Notes under the pieces: model-generated | Seen by the model: only the letters and a program-made list of their open reading frames with translations | Told to the model about the DNA's origin: nothing | Databases searched by the model: none | Part shown: positions 25,186-34,811 of the stretch, piece after piece | Position numbering within the stretch: position 1 is the first letter of the stretch | Layout of the letters: every line of letters starts with the position of its first letter | Made by a program: the position numbers and the translations under genes | Assembly (NCBI RefSeq): GCF_026672545.1 | Contig: NZ_JAPPRJ010000006.1 | Span: 124,001 to 188,000, forward strand | From: Rhizobium sp. SL86 | GTDB taxonomy: Bacteria > Pseudomonadota > Alphaproteobacteria > Rhizobiales > Rhizobiaceae | Direction: 5' to 3' | DNA: 64,000 nt

Positions 25186-26232
25186 ATGAAACACTATGTC
25201 GGCCTCGATGTCTCGGTCAAAGAGACGAGCGTCTGTATCGTCGATGAAAACGGAAAGCTATGCCGGGAACGGAAGGTGGTCTCCCACCCTGATGACCTCG
25301 TTAGCATCCTGAGCGATCCGGCATTCAGCTTGGAGAGGGTGGGCGTTGAGGCTGGCCCTTTGTCCCAATGGCTGTTTGAAGGGTTGGCAAAAGCTGGCCT
25401 CCCGGTATTCTGCATCGAGACGCGCCATACCAAGGCATTCCTGGACGCCCTGCAGCAGAACAAAAGCGACAGGAACGATGCACGCGGCATCGCCCACATG
25501 ATGCGGGTCGGCTTGTTCAAGGACGTGCATGTGAAGACGCTCACCAGCCAGAAGCGCCGCGCCTTGCTAACGGCCCGATCGTTGCTGCAGGAAAAGGCGA
25601 TCGATTTGGAGAACGAGATGCGCGGGCTCCTGCGCAACTTCGGACTGAAGGTCGGTCAGGCCTCGGGCGGCATGTTCGAGAGAAGGATTCTCGAACTTGT
25701 CGAACACGACACTGAGCTGGCGGAAATCATGGAGCCACTGCTCGCCGGGCGGCGCAAGTTGCGCGAAGGTCTTGCCAAACTTGAAAAGAGGGTCCTAGCC
25801 GAAGCGAAGCAGGATGAGGTTTGCAGGCGATTGATGACGGTGCCTGGCGTTGGACCGATCGTCTCGCTCGCCTATGTCTCGACGATCGATATTCCCAGCA
25901 GGTTTCGTCATTCCCGATCGGTCGGAGCGATATTGGGCCTCACCCCTGTCCTGAAACAATCCGGCGAAGTGAGCCGTGTCGGCCACATCTCTCTACGCGG
26001 GGATGCCATGATGCGGCGACTGCTCTATGAGGCCGCCCAATCGATGATGACGCGCGTGGTGAAATGGTGCTGGCTGAAGGCATGGGCCATGAACATTGCC
26101 AAGCGGCATGGCAGCAAGAAGGCCAAGGTCGCACTGGCCCGCCGTCTCGCGGTCGTCATGCATCGCATGTGGGTGGATGGCTCGGAATTCCGCTGGACAA
26201 GGGAGGACACCGTCTCAACGGTCGCGGCATGA
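25186..26232 (+). CDS. IS110-family transposase (DEDD/Ser recombinase)
   Basis: A 348-residue transposase. The RuvC-like N-terminal DEDD residues are visible: Asp8 (YVGLDVS), Glu55 (GVEAGPLSQW), Asp95 and Asp98 (KSDRNDARGIA). The C-terminal transposase domain has MTVPGVGPIVSLAYVS, an LGLTP motif and the candidate nucleophilic Ser near 269 (HISLRGDAMMRRLLYE). GGGAG lies about ten bases before the ATG. The gene looks intact. IS110 enzymes use a bridge RNA from the element's non-coding end, and about 200 gene-free bases lie directly upstream. Confidence 0.93.
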   Translation: MKHYVGLDVSVKETSVCIVDENGKLCRERKVVSHPDDLVSILSDPAFSLERVGVEAGPLSQWLFEGLAKAGLPVFCIETRHTKAFLDALQQNKSDRNDARGIAHMMRVGLFKDVHVKTLTSQKRRALLTARSLLQEKAIDLENEMRGLLRNFGLKVGQASGGMFERRILELVEHDTELAEIMEPLLAGRRKLREGLAKLEKRVLAEAKQDEVCRRLMTVPGVGPIVSLAYVSTIDIPSRFRHSRSVGAILGLTPVLKQSGEVSRVGHISLRGDAMMRRLLYEAAQSMMTRVVKWCWLKAWAMNIAKRHGSKKAKVALARRLAVVMHRMWVDGSEFRWTREDTVSTVAA

Positions 26233-26698
26233 CAGTCAGCCACAGAGGCAATCGAAAGGTTCGAATTCAAGGTTCCGCGTAGCAGCGTAGCGGCGGAAGA
26301 CGTCCTTCGCGGACGATGGTGATGTGAGCTCGTGGCGGCGTTTATTCCGATGATCAGTCATCAGGATGCAGCATAGATTGGGCCACATCATCTACTGGAC
26401 CCCATCATGGGAGGGCCGAGTGCCGATCCCGGAGAGAAGCGCGGGCCGCGAAAAGACGTTGAATGCCGAGAACCAGTTCGACACGGGTTGACCCTCCGCA
26501 GCCTCTGGGGCATGTATGCAGACTATGAGCAATTTGACAGCACCATCAATGAAGAAAGGCCGCATCCTGCGGAATATCTTCGTGTGCGTGTTCGGCGGAC
26601 GAGGTCTTCGCGTCCAGTCGTGATGCCGCGCGTTTATGCGCGAACGACTGGACGTAAAACTTCACCTCATCCTTCAGTGGCTACCAGGAGAGTAAGCC
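26233..26698. other. Gene-free stretch with a large stem-loop before the synthetase-like gene
   Basis: Probably contains the IS110 right end. Short broken frames are present (for example 26417-26485) but none is recognisable. The notable feature is the stem-loop at 26611-26654, listed separately. Confidence 0.45.
26611..26654 (+). promoter_or_regulatory. 44-nt stem-loop in the leader of the synthetase-like gene
   Basis: An outer 11-bp perfect inverted repeat (CGTCCAGTCGT 26611-26621, ACGACTGGACG 26644-26654) encloses an inner CGCGC/GCGCG hairpin (26627-26631 with 26638-26642, loop GTTTAT). It ends 44 bases before the ATG and 31 before the ribosome-binding site. It could be a regulatory RNA structure, a terminator of an upstream gene or a recombination site. 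Confidence 0.5.
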
Positions 26699-27451
26699 AT
26701 GCTCAGCATTCTCAACGTAAATTCGCTCGTGCATTGGGAGGAACGCGAAATCCTTCGGCGCGAGGAGTTCATCCGCCATTTCTCGGAAGAGGTCAGGGCC
26801 TTCCTTCGTTCCATCAATCCCGCCTGGGACATGCGCCGGGTCGAGGCACCAACGCTCATCCCACGCCATATGATCTCCGACGCCTATGAAAACGCGGACA
26901 TATGGGTTCAGGAAAAGATCACCCTGACAGAGACCGAGCTTGTCCTCCGACCGGAGACAACGCCATCAACCTACGCATACATGAACCACCTTCTTGACGG
27001 CCACTCAGGGACGAAGCTGCCACTTTGCGTCTGGCAGGCCGGCCGCTCCTATCGTCGAGAGCAGGAGCAGACCACTGCCCACATGCGCCTGAAGGAATTC
27101 TGGCAGATGGAGTTCCAGGCAGCGTTCACCGCGGACACGGGCATGGACTATCACGCGGCATGCTTGGAACCCGTCCGAAAGATGATTGCATCGATAATCA
27201 ACCTTCCAACCCGGATCGTTGAATCCGATCGGCTGCCGAGCTATTCCCAGGTCACGATGGACGTTGAGATCGACAACGGCTTCAAGTGGATGGAGGTCTG
27301 CTCGATCTCACGTAGGACAGACTTCCCCCGCAAGTTCGTCTCCCGTTCAAAAGGCGGCGTAACACGAGAGCACGATGTCCTCGTTCTTGAGATTGCTATC
27401 GGTCTCGATCGGTGCCTCCACAATTGGGCGATTGCAGCAGATCGCGCATAG
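26699..27451 (+). CDS. Free-standing class II aminoacyl-tRNA synthetase core, glycyl-tRNA synthetase-like
   Basis: A 250-residue protein matching only the catalytic core of class II synthetases, best the GlyRS type. LRPETTPSTYAYM near 83-95 parallels LRPETAQGIF. Motif 2 is GRSYRREQ (115-122) with MRLKEFWQMEF (129-139). WMEVCSISRRTDF near 197-209 parallels the GlyRS GIADRTDYDL segment. Motif 3 is EIAIGLDR at 231-238. It lacks an anticodon-binding domain and is half the usual length. The ribosome-binding site AGGAG lies eight bases before the ATG. Such cores can activate amino acids and attach them to carrier proteins, peptides or small molecules rather than tRNA. The real substrate is unknown. 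It could also be a relic, but the motifs look intact. Confidence 0.75.
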   Translation: MLSILNVNSLVHWEEREILRREEFIRHFSEEVRAFLRSINPAWDMRRVEAPTLIPRHMISDAYENADIWVQEKITLTETELVLRPETTPSTYAYMNHLLDGHSGTKLPLCVWQAGRSYRREQEQTTAHMRLKEFWQMEFQAAFTADTGMDYHAACLEPVRKMIASIINLPTRIVESDRLPSYSQVTMDVEIDNGFKWMEVCSISRRTDFPRKFVSRSKGGVTREHDVLVLEIAIGLDRCLHNWAIAADRA

Positions 27452-27466
27452 GGGGACTATAGCTCA

Positions 27467-27495
27467 GGTCGTCTCGGCCAAGAGCTGAGGCGACC
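27467..27495 (+). terminator. Stem-loop after the synthetase-like gene
   Basis: GGTCGTCTC (27467-27475) pairs with GAGGCGACC (27487-27495), eight Watson-Crick pairs and one G-U, with an 11-base loop. It starts 16 bases after the stop codon and has no T-run. Possible terminator. Confidence 0.35.
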
Positions 27496-27624
27496 GCCGA
27501 AATATGAGATAGACGCTTGACCTAACCCCGCCGATTAGAGAAGCGCCGCGAAGCGGAAGCCGGGACCGACTTCCCCCGCCAAAACCGTTCCGTTAGATTC
27601 GACAGTGACAGGAGAGGTGATCCC

Positions 27625-27966
27625 ATGACCAATGCTTTTGACCAGGCACTGCAAAAGGCAACCGGCGGCTACCCAGTCGATACGCTGATCGTAACCAAAA
27701 ACGAGGATGGCGAACCCGAAGTGTCCATGTTCGTCCTTGATGCGGACAATCAGCTGCTTCACGTCTCATATGACCCCGAGGGCGGTATCATATTTAAAAC
27801 CGCTCAACAGGACGACTTGGTTTTCTCACGCCAACTCCTTGAGCGGATCGCGAAGATACAGGTTTTGGCGGACCGAAGATGGAAAGAGATCCAGCGTCAT
27901 TGGGTGGACGACAAGGCGACCTGGGAGGGCTTTGAACATCTTATTGATACACCAAATATTCAATAA
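27625..27966 (+). CDS. Small protein of unknown function (113 aa)
   Basis: A 113-residue acidic, soluble protein with a strong ribosome-binding site (AGGAGAGGTG about seven bases before the ATG). The N-terminal half is predicted beta-rich (VDTLIVTKNEDGEPEVSMFV) and the C-terminal half helical (LERIAKIQVLADRRWKEI). I recognise no domain. It lies 173 bases downstream of the synthetase-like gene on the same strand and might be its partner or substrate, but the intervening stem-loop makes co-transcription uncertain. Confidence 0.6.
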   Translation: MTNAFDQALQKATGGYPVDTLIVTKNEDGEPEVSMFVLDADNQLLHVSYDPEGGIIFKTAQQDDLVFSRQLLERIAKIQVLADRRWKEIQRHWVDDKATWEGFEHLIDTPNIQ

Positions 27967-28377
27967 AACGGCCGCACCTGCGAATGTCTCCTAACTGCCG
28001 GATTTGAAAATGCCGCCGTACAAGCAAATGCAGCCACAAAGCCCTTTTTTGCAGTTGCGGCAACGGGAGACGATTACAATGTTAGGCCATCAGAACAGCA
28101 AGTTCACGACGACCTTGGCCAGAAGAGTGGACCTAATCTGATCAAGCCACACCCACATTAAGGTTTCGGTGCAAGCGGAGCAGCGGCTCCTAGAAGCGCA
28201 GAACGCCACGCCGCATCGACAGTTTATAAAGTAGAATCATGAATTTAATAAAAGCGGCATAGTCAGAATTATGGAACAATCACTGCAACTAAAGCTGGCC
28301 AAAAAGTTTTCTCCGGCCAGCGCGGATTACCGTTAGTTAGACCCATATGCTGCATATACAGCAGCCTGTGACTCACG
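27967..28377. other. Gene-free stretch
   Basis: About 410 bases between the small unknown gene and the convergent DUF3830 gene. No recognisable gene, RNA or IS end is seen. It is AT-richer toward 28210-28290. Confidence 0.5.
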
Positions 28378-28788
28378 TCATGCCACCTCAAAAATGATCT
28401 TGTGGGCACCCTCCCATAGGACCTTGTTGCCGAGGATCGGCAGCTTGTCGAGGTTGGAGGTGATCGTGATGAAGTGATTGCCTGCAAGCTGGCCCATCTT
28501 CGAGGAAAAGTCGACGCCGCCGTAGGCCAGCAGAATTTCCGTTTCGCTGATGCCACCCGGATAGAGAATGATGTGACCCGGTGCAGGGTGGCTGGTATGG
28601 TTTTCGTAGCCGACCCCGAAATTGTAGTCGCCGAGCGGGATCCACACGCCCTCGCCGGACCAGCGGACATGCACGATCTGGCCTTCATAGGGCAGGCGTT
28701 CGGCAAAGGCCTTGCAGGTTTGGGGTGCCTTTTCGGTTTCCAGTACCGCGTCGAAAACGAAGGGGCCGGCGGTAATCTTCAATTTCAT
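28378..28788 (-). CDS. DUF3830 family protein (cyclophilin-like fold)
   Basis: A 136-residue small soluble protein. It carries the DUF3830/cyclophilin-like pattern VHVRWSGEGVWIPLGD and PGHIILYPGGISETEILLAYG, with a conserved N-terminal ETEKAPQTCKAFAERLP. Members commonly sit beside dihydropyrimidinase/hydantoinase and transporter genes, as here. Biochemical function unknown. Last gene of the operon that begins with the binding protein. Confidence 0.8.
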   Translation of the reverse strand: MKLKITAGPFVFDAVLETEKAPQTCKAFAERLPYEGQIVHVRWSGEGVWIPLGDYNFGVGYENHTSHPAPGHIILYPGGISETEILLAYGGVDFSSKMGQLAGNHFITITSNLDKLPILGNKVLWEGAHKIIFEVA

Positions 28789-28809
28789 GATGCTTTATCT
28801 CCAGTGGAT

Positions 28810-30219
28810 TCAGGTTGAGGGGACGGGCCGTGTGCGGGCCGGCCGATAGCGGCCCTGGCCCTTGCGGCCCAAAAGTTCTCCGTCGCGGATCATGACGTGA
28901 CCGCCGAGGATGACCGTCGTCGGCCATCCGGTCACCTCGATCCCCTCATAGGGCGAATAGTCGGCACCGTCATGCAGATCGGCGTGACGGATCCTGCGGG
29001 TCAGGCTGGGGTCCCAGATTGCGAGATCGGCATCGGCGCCGATGCCGATCGTGCCCTTCTGCGGATAGAGGCCATAGGTCTTGGCATGGTTCGTGGCGGA
29101 GAGCGCGACGAAGCGCGGCAGATCGATCCGCCCCTTCATGACGCCTTCCGAAAACAGGATCGGCAGGCGCGTCTCGACGCCCGGAATGCCGTTCGGAATG
29201 TGGCGGAAGCTCTGTCTGCCCTTCGCATTCAGCTTGCCGCGCTCGTCCTCGTAGCGGAACGGGCAGTGATCGGAGGAGAAGAGATCGAAGACGCCGGTCT
29301 CGATGCCGCGCCAGCAGTCGGCCTGCGCCGCCTTGTCGCGCGGCGGCGGCGAGCAGACGAACTTCGCCCCCTCCCAGTCCATACCGTCGAGATCGTCGGC
29401 CGTCAGCATCAGATATTGCGGGCAGGTTTCGCCCACCACCTTCAGGCCCCTCGCCCTAGCCCGCGAAATCTCCTCCATTGCCTCGCCGTTCGAGACATGC
29501 ACGATGACGATCGGAACATCGGCAATTTCGGCGAGCGTCAGCGCGCGATGGGTGGCTTCGCGCTCCACGGCGACCGGCCGGGTCGCGGCATGCGCCCGCG
29601 GCGCCACGTCGCCGGCGGCTTCATGGCGGGCGATCAGGAAGCGGATCGCATCCTCGTTCTCGCAATGGACCATCACGGTCGCGCCGGTCGATCGCGCCAC
29701 ATCAAGGGTCTTCAGGATCTCGGCATCGTTGAGGCGCAGGCCTTCATAAGTCATGAAGACCTTCAGCGAGGCATAGCCATCAGCGGCGAGCGCCGACAGT
29801 TCCTGGCCGAGCAGCGTGTCCGTCGGATCGGAGACAATCAGATGAAAACTGACATCCGTGTAGCAACTGCCCTCGGCCAGAGCATGGTAGGCGTTGAGCG
29901 CCTCGCGCATCGGCCGGCCCTTTTCCTGCAGGCAGAAGGGCATGACGGTCGTATTGCCGCCGAAGATCGCCGAGCGCGTGCCGCTTTCGAAATCGTCCGC
30001 CATCACGATGCCGTCGCCGGAGGGCTGCGAGATGTGCACATGACTGTCGATCCCGCCGGGCAGGACATATTTGCCGGTGGCGTCGATCACCGGACCGTCG
30101 CTGGCAAGCCGTTCGCCGATCTGGACGATCCGGCCGTCACGGATGCCGATATCGGCTTGAAAGACATCGGAGGCGGTCGCAATCGTGCCGCCGCGGATCA
30201 TCAGATCGAAAGTGGTCAT
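28810..30219 (-). CDS. Dihydropyrimidinase/hydantoinase-family amidohydrolase
   Basis: A 469-residue metal-dependent cyclic amidohydrolase that opens ring amides such as dihydropyrimidines or hydantoins. Metal ligands are visible: HVH in GIDSHVHISQ, the Lys to be carboxylated in SLKVFMTYEG, His in MVHCENED, His in IVIVHVSNG and Asp in SSDHCPF. The length is usual for the family. No N-carbamoyl hydrolase is found nearby, so the downstream fate of the opened ring is not covered by this operon. The true substrate is not inferable. Confidence 0.88.
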   Translation of the reverse strand: MTTFDLMIRGGTIATASDVFQADIGIRDGRIVQIGERLASDGPVIDATGKYVLPGGIDSHVHISQPSGDGIVMADDFESGTRSAIFGGNTTVMPFCLQEKGRPMREALNAYHALAEGSCYTDVSFHLIVSDPTDTLLGQELSALAADGYASLKVFMTYEGLRLNDAEILKTLDVARSTGATVMVHCENEDAIRFLIARHEAAGDVAPRAHAATRPVAVEREATHRALTLAEIADVPIVIVHVSNGEAMEEISRARARGLKVVGETCPQYLMLTADDLDGMDWEGAKFVCSPPPRDKAAQADCWRGIETGVFDLFSSDHCPFRYEDERGKLNAKGRQSFRHIPNGIPGVETRLPILFSEGVMKGRIDLPRFVALSATNHAKTYGLYPQKGTIGIGADADLAIWDPSLTRRIRHADLHDGADYSPYEGIEVTGWPTTVILGGHVMIRDGELLGRKGQGRYRPARTRPVPST

Positions 30220-30229
30220 CCCTGTGTCC

Positions 30230-30961
30230 TCAATGATGCAGGATCTTGCTGAGAAAGGCCTCGGCGCGCGGATTGCGGCCTTCGGTGAAAAATGCCTCCG
30301 TCGGCCGGTCCTCGACGATCTCGCCCTGGTCGATGAAGATCATGCGGCTCGCGACGCGGCGGGCAAACCCCATTTCGTGGGTCACGACCATCATGGTCAT
30401 TCCCTCGCAGGCAAGGTTCGTCATCACATCGAGCACTTCCGAAATCATTTCCGGATCGAGCGCCGAGGTCGGCTCGTCGAACAGCATAGCCTTTGGGTTC
30501 ATCGCGAGCGCGCGGGCAATCGCCACGCGCTGCTGCTGGCCGCCGGACAGCTGGCCCGGATATTTCTGCGCATGCCCGCTCATGCCCACCCGGTCGAGCA
30601 GGGTCATCGCCTGCTTTCTGGCGAGGCTTTCGGAGCGGCCGAGCACGATGCGCTGCGCGATCATGATGTTTTCCTCGATGCTGAGATGCGGAAACAGCTC
30701 GAAGTTCTGGAACACCAGGCCGACGCGCGAGCGCAGATCCGGCAGGTTGGTGGCCGGGTCGTTGACCTCGATGCCATCGACCTTGATCGAACCCTGCTGA
30801 ATGGGCTCGAGCGCGTTCACGCACTTGATCAGCGTGGATTTGCCCGAACCAGACGGCCCGCAGACCACCACCACTTCGCCTTTCGACACATGCGTCGAGC
30901 AGTTCTTCAACACCGGATAGGTGCCGTAATACTTCGTCACGCCCGTGATTTCGATCATCAT
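30230..30961 (-). CDS. Polar amino-acid ABC transporter ATP-binding protein (GlnQ/HisP-type)
   Basis: A 243-residue ATPase with Walker [10 protein letters not shown], signature [15 protein letters not shown], Walker [15 protein letters not shown] and the H-loop [13 protein letters not shown]. It energises uptake with the permease and binding protein of the same operon, although those lie on the other side of two enzyme genes. Its ATG overlaps the stop of the fused oxidase (ATGA). Confidence 0.93.
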   Translation of the reverse strand: MMIEITGVTKYYGTYPVLKNCSTHVSKGEVVVVCGPSGSGKSTLIKCVNALEPIQQGSIKVDGIEVNDPATNLPDLRSRVGLVFQNFELFPHLSIEENIMIAQRIVLGRSESLARKQAMTLLDRVGMSGHAQKYPGQLSGGQQQRVAIARALAMNPKAMLFDEPTSALDPEMISEVLDVMTNLACEGMTMMVVTHEMGFARRVASRMIFIDQGEIVEDRPTEAFFTEGRNPRAEAFLSKILHH

Positions 30962-33885
30962 CGTCCTCCTTGGAAGCGGTGGATGGAAAAGGCCGACAGA
31001 TCCCGCCCGGGATCGCGGCCGAGAACGAGCGCTGCGGTCAACTGCCCGACAATCGGCCCCAGCGTGTAGCCATTGGATGTCACGGCAGTGAAGACGCTCG
31101 GCATGGCCGGATGTTCGCCGAGGATCGGCGCCCCATCAATATTGATGTTCATGGCGGCCCAACTGCGGATCACATGCAGCTTGCGCAGCCCCGGAACGAC
31201 ATGCTGTGCCACCCAGAGATTGCCTTCCAGGCTGGAAAATAGCGGACGCGGATGACTGTGCACGGGATCGAGCCCGGCCGTCCAGCCACCGCCGATCAGA
31301 AAGTTCCCGTTGGCGGCCTGCTTGAGCGTTAGATGCCGATCGGCATGCGCGACGAGGTGGGAAATGGCGGGCGCGGCGGCCTCCGTTACCACCATCTGCA
31401 ACGGCGCCCCGAACACGGGGATGTCGAGGCCGAGCATGGCGCCGATGCGCCCCGCAAACGCACCCGCGGCGTTGACGATGCGCCCTGCCCTCAGCCGGCC
31501 GCGCGACGTGACGATATCGAAGCCACGCACCTGCGCCTTGATGTCCAGGACCTCCGCTCTATCGAAAATGCGGGCGCCGGCCGCAACCGCGCCCTCCAGC
31601 ATATGCCGGGTGGCGACGAGCGGATTGATCTTGCCCTCCATCGGGCAGTAGGCTGCGCCGATCATGGATTCGGAGAGAAGTGGCTCGAGCCGTCGCAACT
31701 CAGTCTCGCCAATGACATGACATTCGATGCCGTTTTCCCGCTCCACCCGTGTCTTTTCCTCAAGGAAGCGCAGATGGGCCTCCGTCTCGGCCACCATCAG
31801 GCCGCCAGTGATCTTCATCTCGAAATCGCGTCCGAGATGCGTTTCCAGCTGCTGCCAGAGGTCGATCGAATCCCGCTGCAGGGCAAGCGTCTGAGCGGCG
31901 GCCCCGCCGCCGCCTTCAGCCCGGGCGCCGTGATCGAAAGACAGAAGCTGCGCATGCAGGCTTCCCGCATTGCCGCCGGAGGCCAGGCCGCCGGGATAAG
32001 CGCGCTCCAGAACCACCACGTCCTCGCCGGCTTCCGCCAGAAACAGCGCCGTGGAGAGCCCCGCGATCCCCGCGCCGATCACCACGGTCGCGGCCTCGGA
32101 AAGTGGCAGCGGCGCAGGCGCGGGCAAGGGCTGGCGGTCCGGCAGCAGCGCCCGCTTGTGGCCGCCCCATTCGGGCTTCTCCACCGCCAGCGCCGCAAGG
32201 GGAACGGGCCGCAGCGGCATTTGCGGCGCAAGGAAGTCGGTCGTTTCGCTGCGTATCGGTTCGCCCAACGTGCGTTCGCCTCGGGCCGTTTCGACCAGCG
32301 CGGCGAGCGTGCGGCCGCAGTACCGGCTCTGGCAGCGGCCCATGCCCGCCCGCGTCAGGCGCTTCAGTGTGGCGATATCCGGTCTGCCCTGCCGGGTGAC
32401 CTCAACAAGCGCGCCGGCCGCCACGCTTTCGCAACGGCAGACGATGGCCGTTTCCGGGATGGTGGAGGCTACCGCCGCCGGCGCAAAGAGATCCCACAGC
32501 GCCGCCTGGAAGGCTCTGGCACGGGTGAGCCGTCGCATCGCCGCCGGATCGGCGGGTGCCGTAAGCCCGAGCTTTTCGCCAATCGCAAGCCCGGCAAGCC
32601 GGCCTTGTGCCAGCGCCACCTGCGCGCCGCCAAACAGCCGCGCCTCCCCCACGATATGGACCGCGGCGAGCGAACTCTCGCCATTCTCGCGGCAATCCGC
32701 GACGAGCGTCCCGCCCCGCCCGACGGAATGGGTGCAACCGAGTAGGCGCGATACCTCGTTGGCAGGCGCGAAATCGCCGCCGATCAGCACGGTGTCGGCT
32801 TCGATCGTCGTTTTGATGCCGCCGCTCAAGAGAGTGACCGAGCGCACCCGGCCAGTTCCCGCGATGGCGTGAAGCTCGCTTTCGAAGGCCAGTTTCACGC
32901 CCGCCCGCTCCAACCGCGCGAGATCCTTCATCCCTTTCCATGCCAGCGCGGGATCGTGCCGCAGCAGCGCCGCGGCCTGGCGCGGCCGCTGCCATGGGGC
33001 GGGCGCCCTCTCCGCCAGACAGAGAACCTGTCCCCCCGCCTTCAGGATTTCGCCCGCGATCTGAATGTTGAGCGGACCATTGCCCGCGATGACGATCCTG
33101 CGGCCCGGCAGCACGCCATAGCTGCGTAGAAGCGTCTGCGCCGCTCCAGCCGTCATCACGCCCGGCAAGGTCCAGCCCGGCACGGGGGCCGGTCGTTCGA
33201 AGGCGCCCGTGGCGATCACCAGGAAGCGCGGATGGCAATAGAAGGCGCCTTCCGGGCCGAGGCAGGCGATAACCGGTTGTCCATCCTCTCCACGCGACGC
33301 GCCCCAGACGGTGACGGCGTGCAGGAAGCGGATACCAAGCGCAACGGCACGGCCAATTAGTGCGGCCCCTTCGCCGGCCTGCGCATCGGCCTGAAGCGAC
33401 AGCCGGGCGGGCGCCGTCGCCGGCTGCTTGTAATACTGTCCGCCGGCCTTGGGGCGCTCATCGAGAACGGTGACGGATGCACCGGCGGAAGCGGCCGCAA
33501 CCGCTGCCGCCAATCCCCCCGGCCCCGCGCCGATCACCAAGAGATCCATGGCGCGCGCCTCGATCCGATCGGGAAGAGGCTGCAAGGGGCCAAGCCCGGC
33601 ATCGGCGATATCCGGCCGCGCCTGCTGCCGCTCAATGCACATGCCGTCGGTAACGGCACTCAGACAGGCACGCTGGCTGGTGCGCCCATCGATCGTCACC
33701 AGACAATCGTGACAGACGCCCATGCCGCAAAACTGGCCGCGCACCTCTCCCGCCGCATCCATGGAAAAGTCTGGGCGATCAAGCGATGCCATCAGCGCCG
33801 CAACGGAAAGGCCCAGCGCACAGCGATGCGGCTTTCCGTCGACATAAACCGTCGCTGTCGTGTCTTGCGGCGCGGAGACTGGCAT
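30958..33885 (-). CDS. 975-aa fusion of [2Fe-2S] ferredoxin, NAD(P)-type FAD oxidoreductase, BFD-like [2Fe-2S] and D-amino-acid-oxidase-like domains
   Basis: Four modules in one chain. Residues 1-95 are a HcnA-type ferredoxin domain with Cys53, 58, 61 and 74 (CGMGVCHDC...RAC). From about 113 there is an FAD/NAD oxidoreductase ([18 protein letters not shown]) as in HcnB or opine oxidase A. A BFD-like cluster follows near 480-530 (VCRCE...[10 protein letters not shown]). From about 597 a second FAD fold ([18 protein letters not shown]) matches HcnC/DAO-type subunits. In known relatives (hydrogen cyanide synthase, opine oxidase, D-hydroxyproline dehydrogenase) these are two or three separate proteins. 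It probably oxidises an imported imino or amino acid derivative. Substrate unknown. Confidence 0.88.
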   Translation of the reverse strand: MPVSAPQDTTATVYVDGKPHRCALGLSVAALMASLDRPDFSMDAAGEVRGQFCGMGVCHDCLVTIDGRTSQRACLSAVTDGMCIERQQARPDIADAGLGPLQPLPDRIEARAMDLLVIGAGPGGLAAAVAAASAGASVTVLDERPKAGGQYYKQPATAPARLSLQADAQAGEGAALIGRAVALGIRFLHAVTVWGASRGEDGQPVIACLGPEGAFYCHPRFLVIATGAFERPAPVPGWTLPGVMTAGAAQTLLRSYGVLPGRRIVIAGNGPLNIQIAGEILKAGGQVLCLAERAPAPWQRPRQAAALLRHDPALAWKGMKDLARLERAGVKLAFESELHAIAGTGRVRSVTLLSGGIKTTIEADTVLIGGDFAPANEVSRLLGCTHSVGRGGTLVADCRENGESSLAAVHIVGEARLFGGAQVALAQGRLAGLAIGEKLGLTAPADPAAMRRLTRARAFQAALWDLFAPAAVASTIPETAIVCRCESVAAGALVEVTRQGRPDIATLKRLTRAGMGRCQSRYCGRTLAALVETARGERTLGEPIRSETTDFLAPQMPLRPVPLAALAVEKPEWGGHKRALLPDRQPLPAPAPLPLSEAATVVIGAGIAGLSTALFLAEAGEDVVVLERAYPGGLASGGNAGSLHAQLLSFDHGARAEGGGGAAAQTLALQRDSIDLWQQLETHLGRDFEMKITGGLMVAETEAHLRFLEEKTRVERENGIECHVIGETELRRLEPLLSESMIGAAYCPMEGKINPLVATRHMLEGAVAAGARIFDRAEVLDIKAQVRGFDIVTSRGRLRAGRIVNAAGAFAGRIGAMLGLDIPVFGAPLQMVVTEAAAPAISHLVAHADRHLTLKQAANGNFLIGGGWTAGLDPVHSHPRPLFSSLEGNLWVAQHVVPGLRKLHVIRSWAAMNINIDGAPILGEHPAMPSVFTAVTSNGYTLGPIVGQLTAALVLGRDPGRDLSAFSIHRFQGGR

Positions 33886-33900
33886 CGTCAGGGCTCCGGA

Positions 33901-34791
33901 TCAGTGTGCAAAGCGAAGACCGAACCGCTCGACCAGCGCCTGCATGGCGGCATCCTGTGCCGGCGGCAGGGGAAGGCGCGGCGGCAGCGGGGCGCCCGCC
34001 GCAAAACCCATATGGCCGAGCAGCGCCTTCGAGCCCGCCACATAGGCCTGCCCGCCGACCGCTTGAATGATCGGCAGCCATTCGAGATAAAGGGCGCGCG
34101 CCTCCTCGTAGCGCTTCTCGTCGGCAGCGAGTTCGAAGATCCGCGCCATCGGTCCCGGTGCGACATTCGAGGCCACGGCGACCCAACCCTGAGCCCCCAT
34201 CACAAAGGATTCGAAGCCCAGGATCCCGCCGAACGGCGTCATCTTGTCACCGGCAAGGCGGACGATGTCGCGAATGCGGGTTACCTCCAGCGTCGACTCC
34301 TTGACGTAGTCGCAGCCATCGATTTCGGCGATGCGGGCCAAAAGGTCCGGCTTCATGTCGACATTGGAGGTGGCCGGATTGTTGTAGACCATGATCGGAA
34401 TGGAAATCGCCGCAGCGATCTGGCGATAATGCTCCACCAGTTCGTCGTCGGTGGGCGTCGAATAGAAGGGCGGGATAATCATCACGCCGTCCGCGCCCAT
34501 CTCCTCCGCCTTGCGGCTCAACCTCACCGCCTCGCGCGTGTCTTCGGCGCCCGTTCCGATCAGAACCGGCACACGGCCGGCGGCCGTTGCGATGACCGTG
34601 CGGGCGACCGCCTCCCAGTCTTCCGGTGACAACGACAGGAATTCGCCGGTGGAGCCGAGCGGGATCAGGCCATGCACACCCTCGCGGATTTGCCAGTCGG
34701 TGAAGGCTTCCAGTGCCGGCAGGTTGACCTTTCCCTGTTCGTCGACCGGCGTGATCATCACGGTGAAGACACCGCGAAATGGCTTGGACAT
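33901..34791 (-). CDS. DHDPS/NAL-family lyase or deaminase
   Basis: A 296-residue TIM-barrel protein of the dihydrodipicolinate synthase superfamily. GSTGE lies at 46-50, Tyr136 in VYNNPA and the Schiff-base Lys164 in DYVKEST. Relatives include the deaminase of hydroxyproline breakdown (pyrroline-4-hydroxy-2-carboxylate deaminase). Its place directly before the fused oxidase makes a comparable role plausible, but lysine-biosynthetic or aldolase roles cannot be excluded. Confidence 0.87.
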   Translation of the reverse strand: MSKPFRGVFTVMITPVDEQGKVNLPALEAFTDWQIREGVHGLIPLGSTGEFLSLSPEDWEAVARTVIATAAGRVPVLIGTGAEDTREAVRLSRKAEEMGADGVMIIPPFYSTPTDDELVEHYRQIAAAISIPIMVYNNPATSNVDMKPDLLARIAEIDGCDYVKESTLEVTRIRDIVRLAGDKMTPFGGILGFESFVMGAQGWVAVASNVAPGPMARIFELAADEKRYEEARALYLEWLPIIQAVGGQAYVAGSKALLGHMGFAAGAPLPPRLPLPPAQDAAMQALVERFGLRFAH

Positions 34792-34811
34792 GCGATTTCC
34801 CTTTTATGAAT

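Noticed and set aside
27451-27530. GGGGGACTATAGCTCAG directly after the synthetase-like gene resembles the 5' end of a tRNA
   Set aside because: No anticodon stem of the right size, no GTTCGA-type T loop and no matching acceptor 3' strand at the proper distance, so at most a chance or vestigial match.
28897-30252. Long open frame (451 codons) antisense to the amidohydrolase
   Set aside because: Shadow frame of a GC-rich gene; the minus-strand frame has the full metal-ligand set.
31333-32745. Long open frame (470 codons) antisense to the fused oxidase
   Set aside because: Low-complexity, Arg/Ala-rich translation with no motif; the opposite strand has clear domains.
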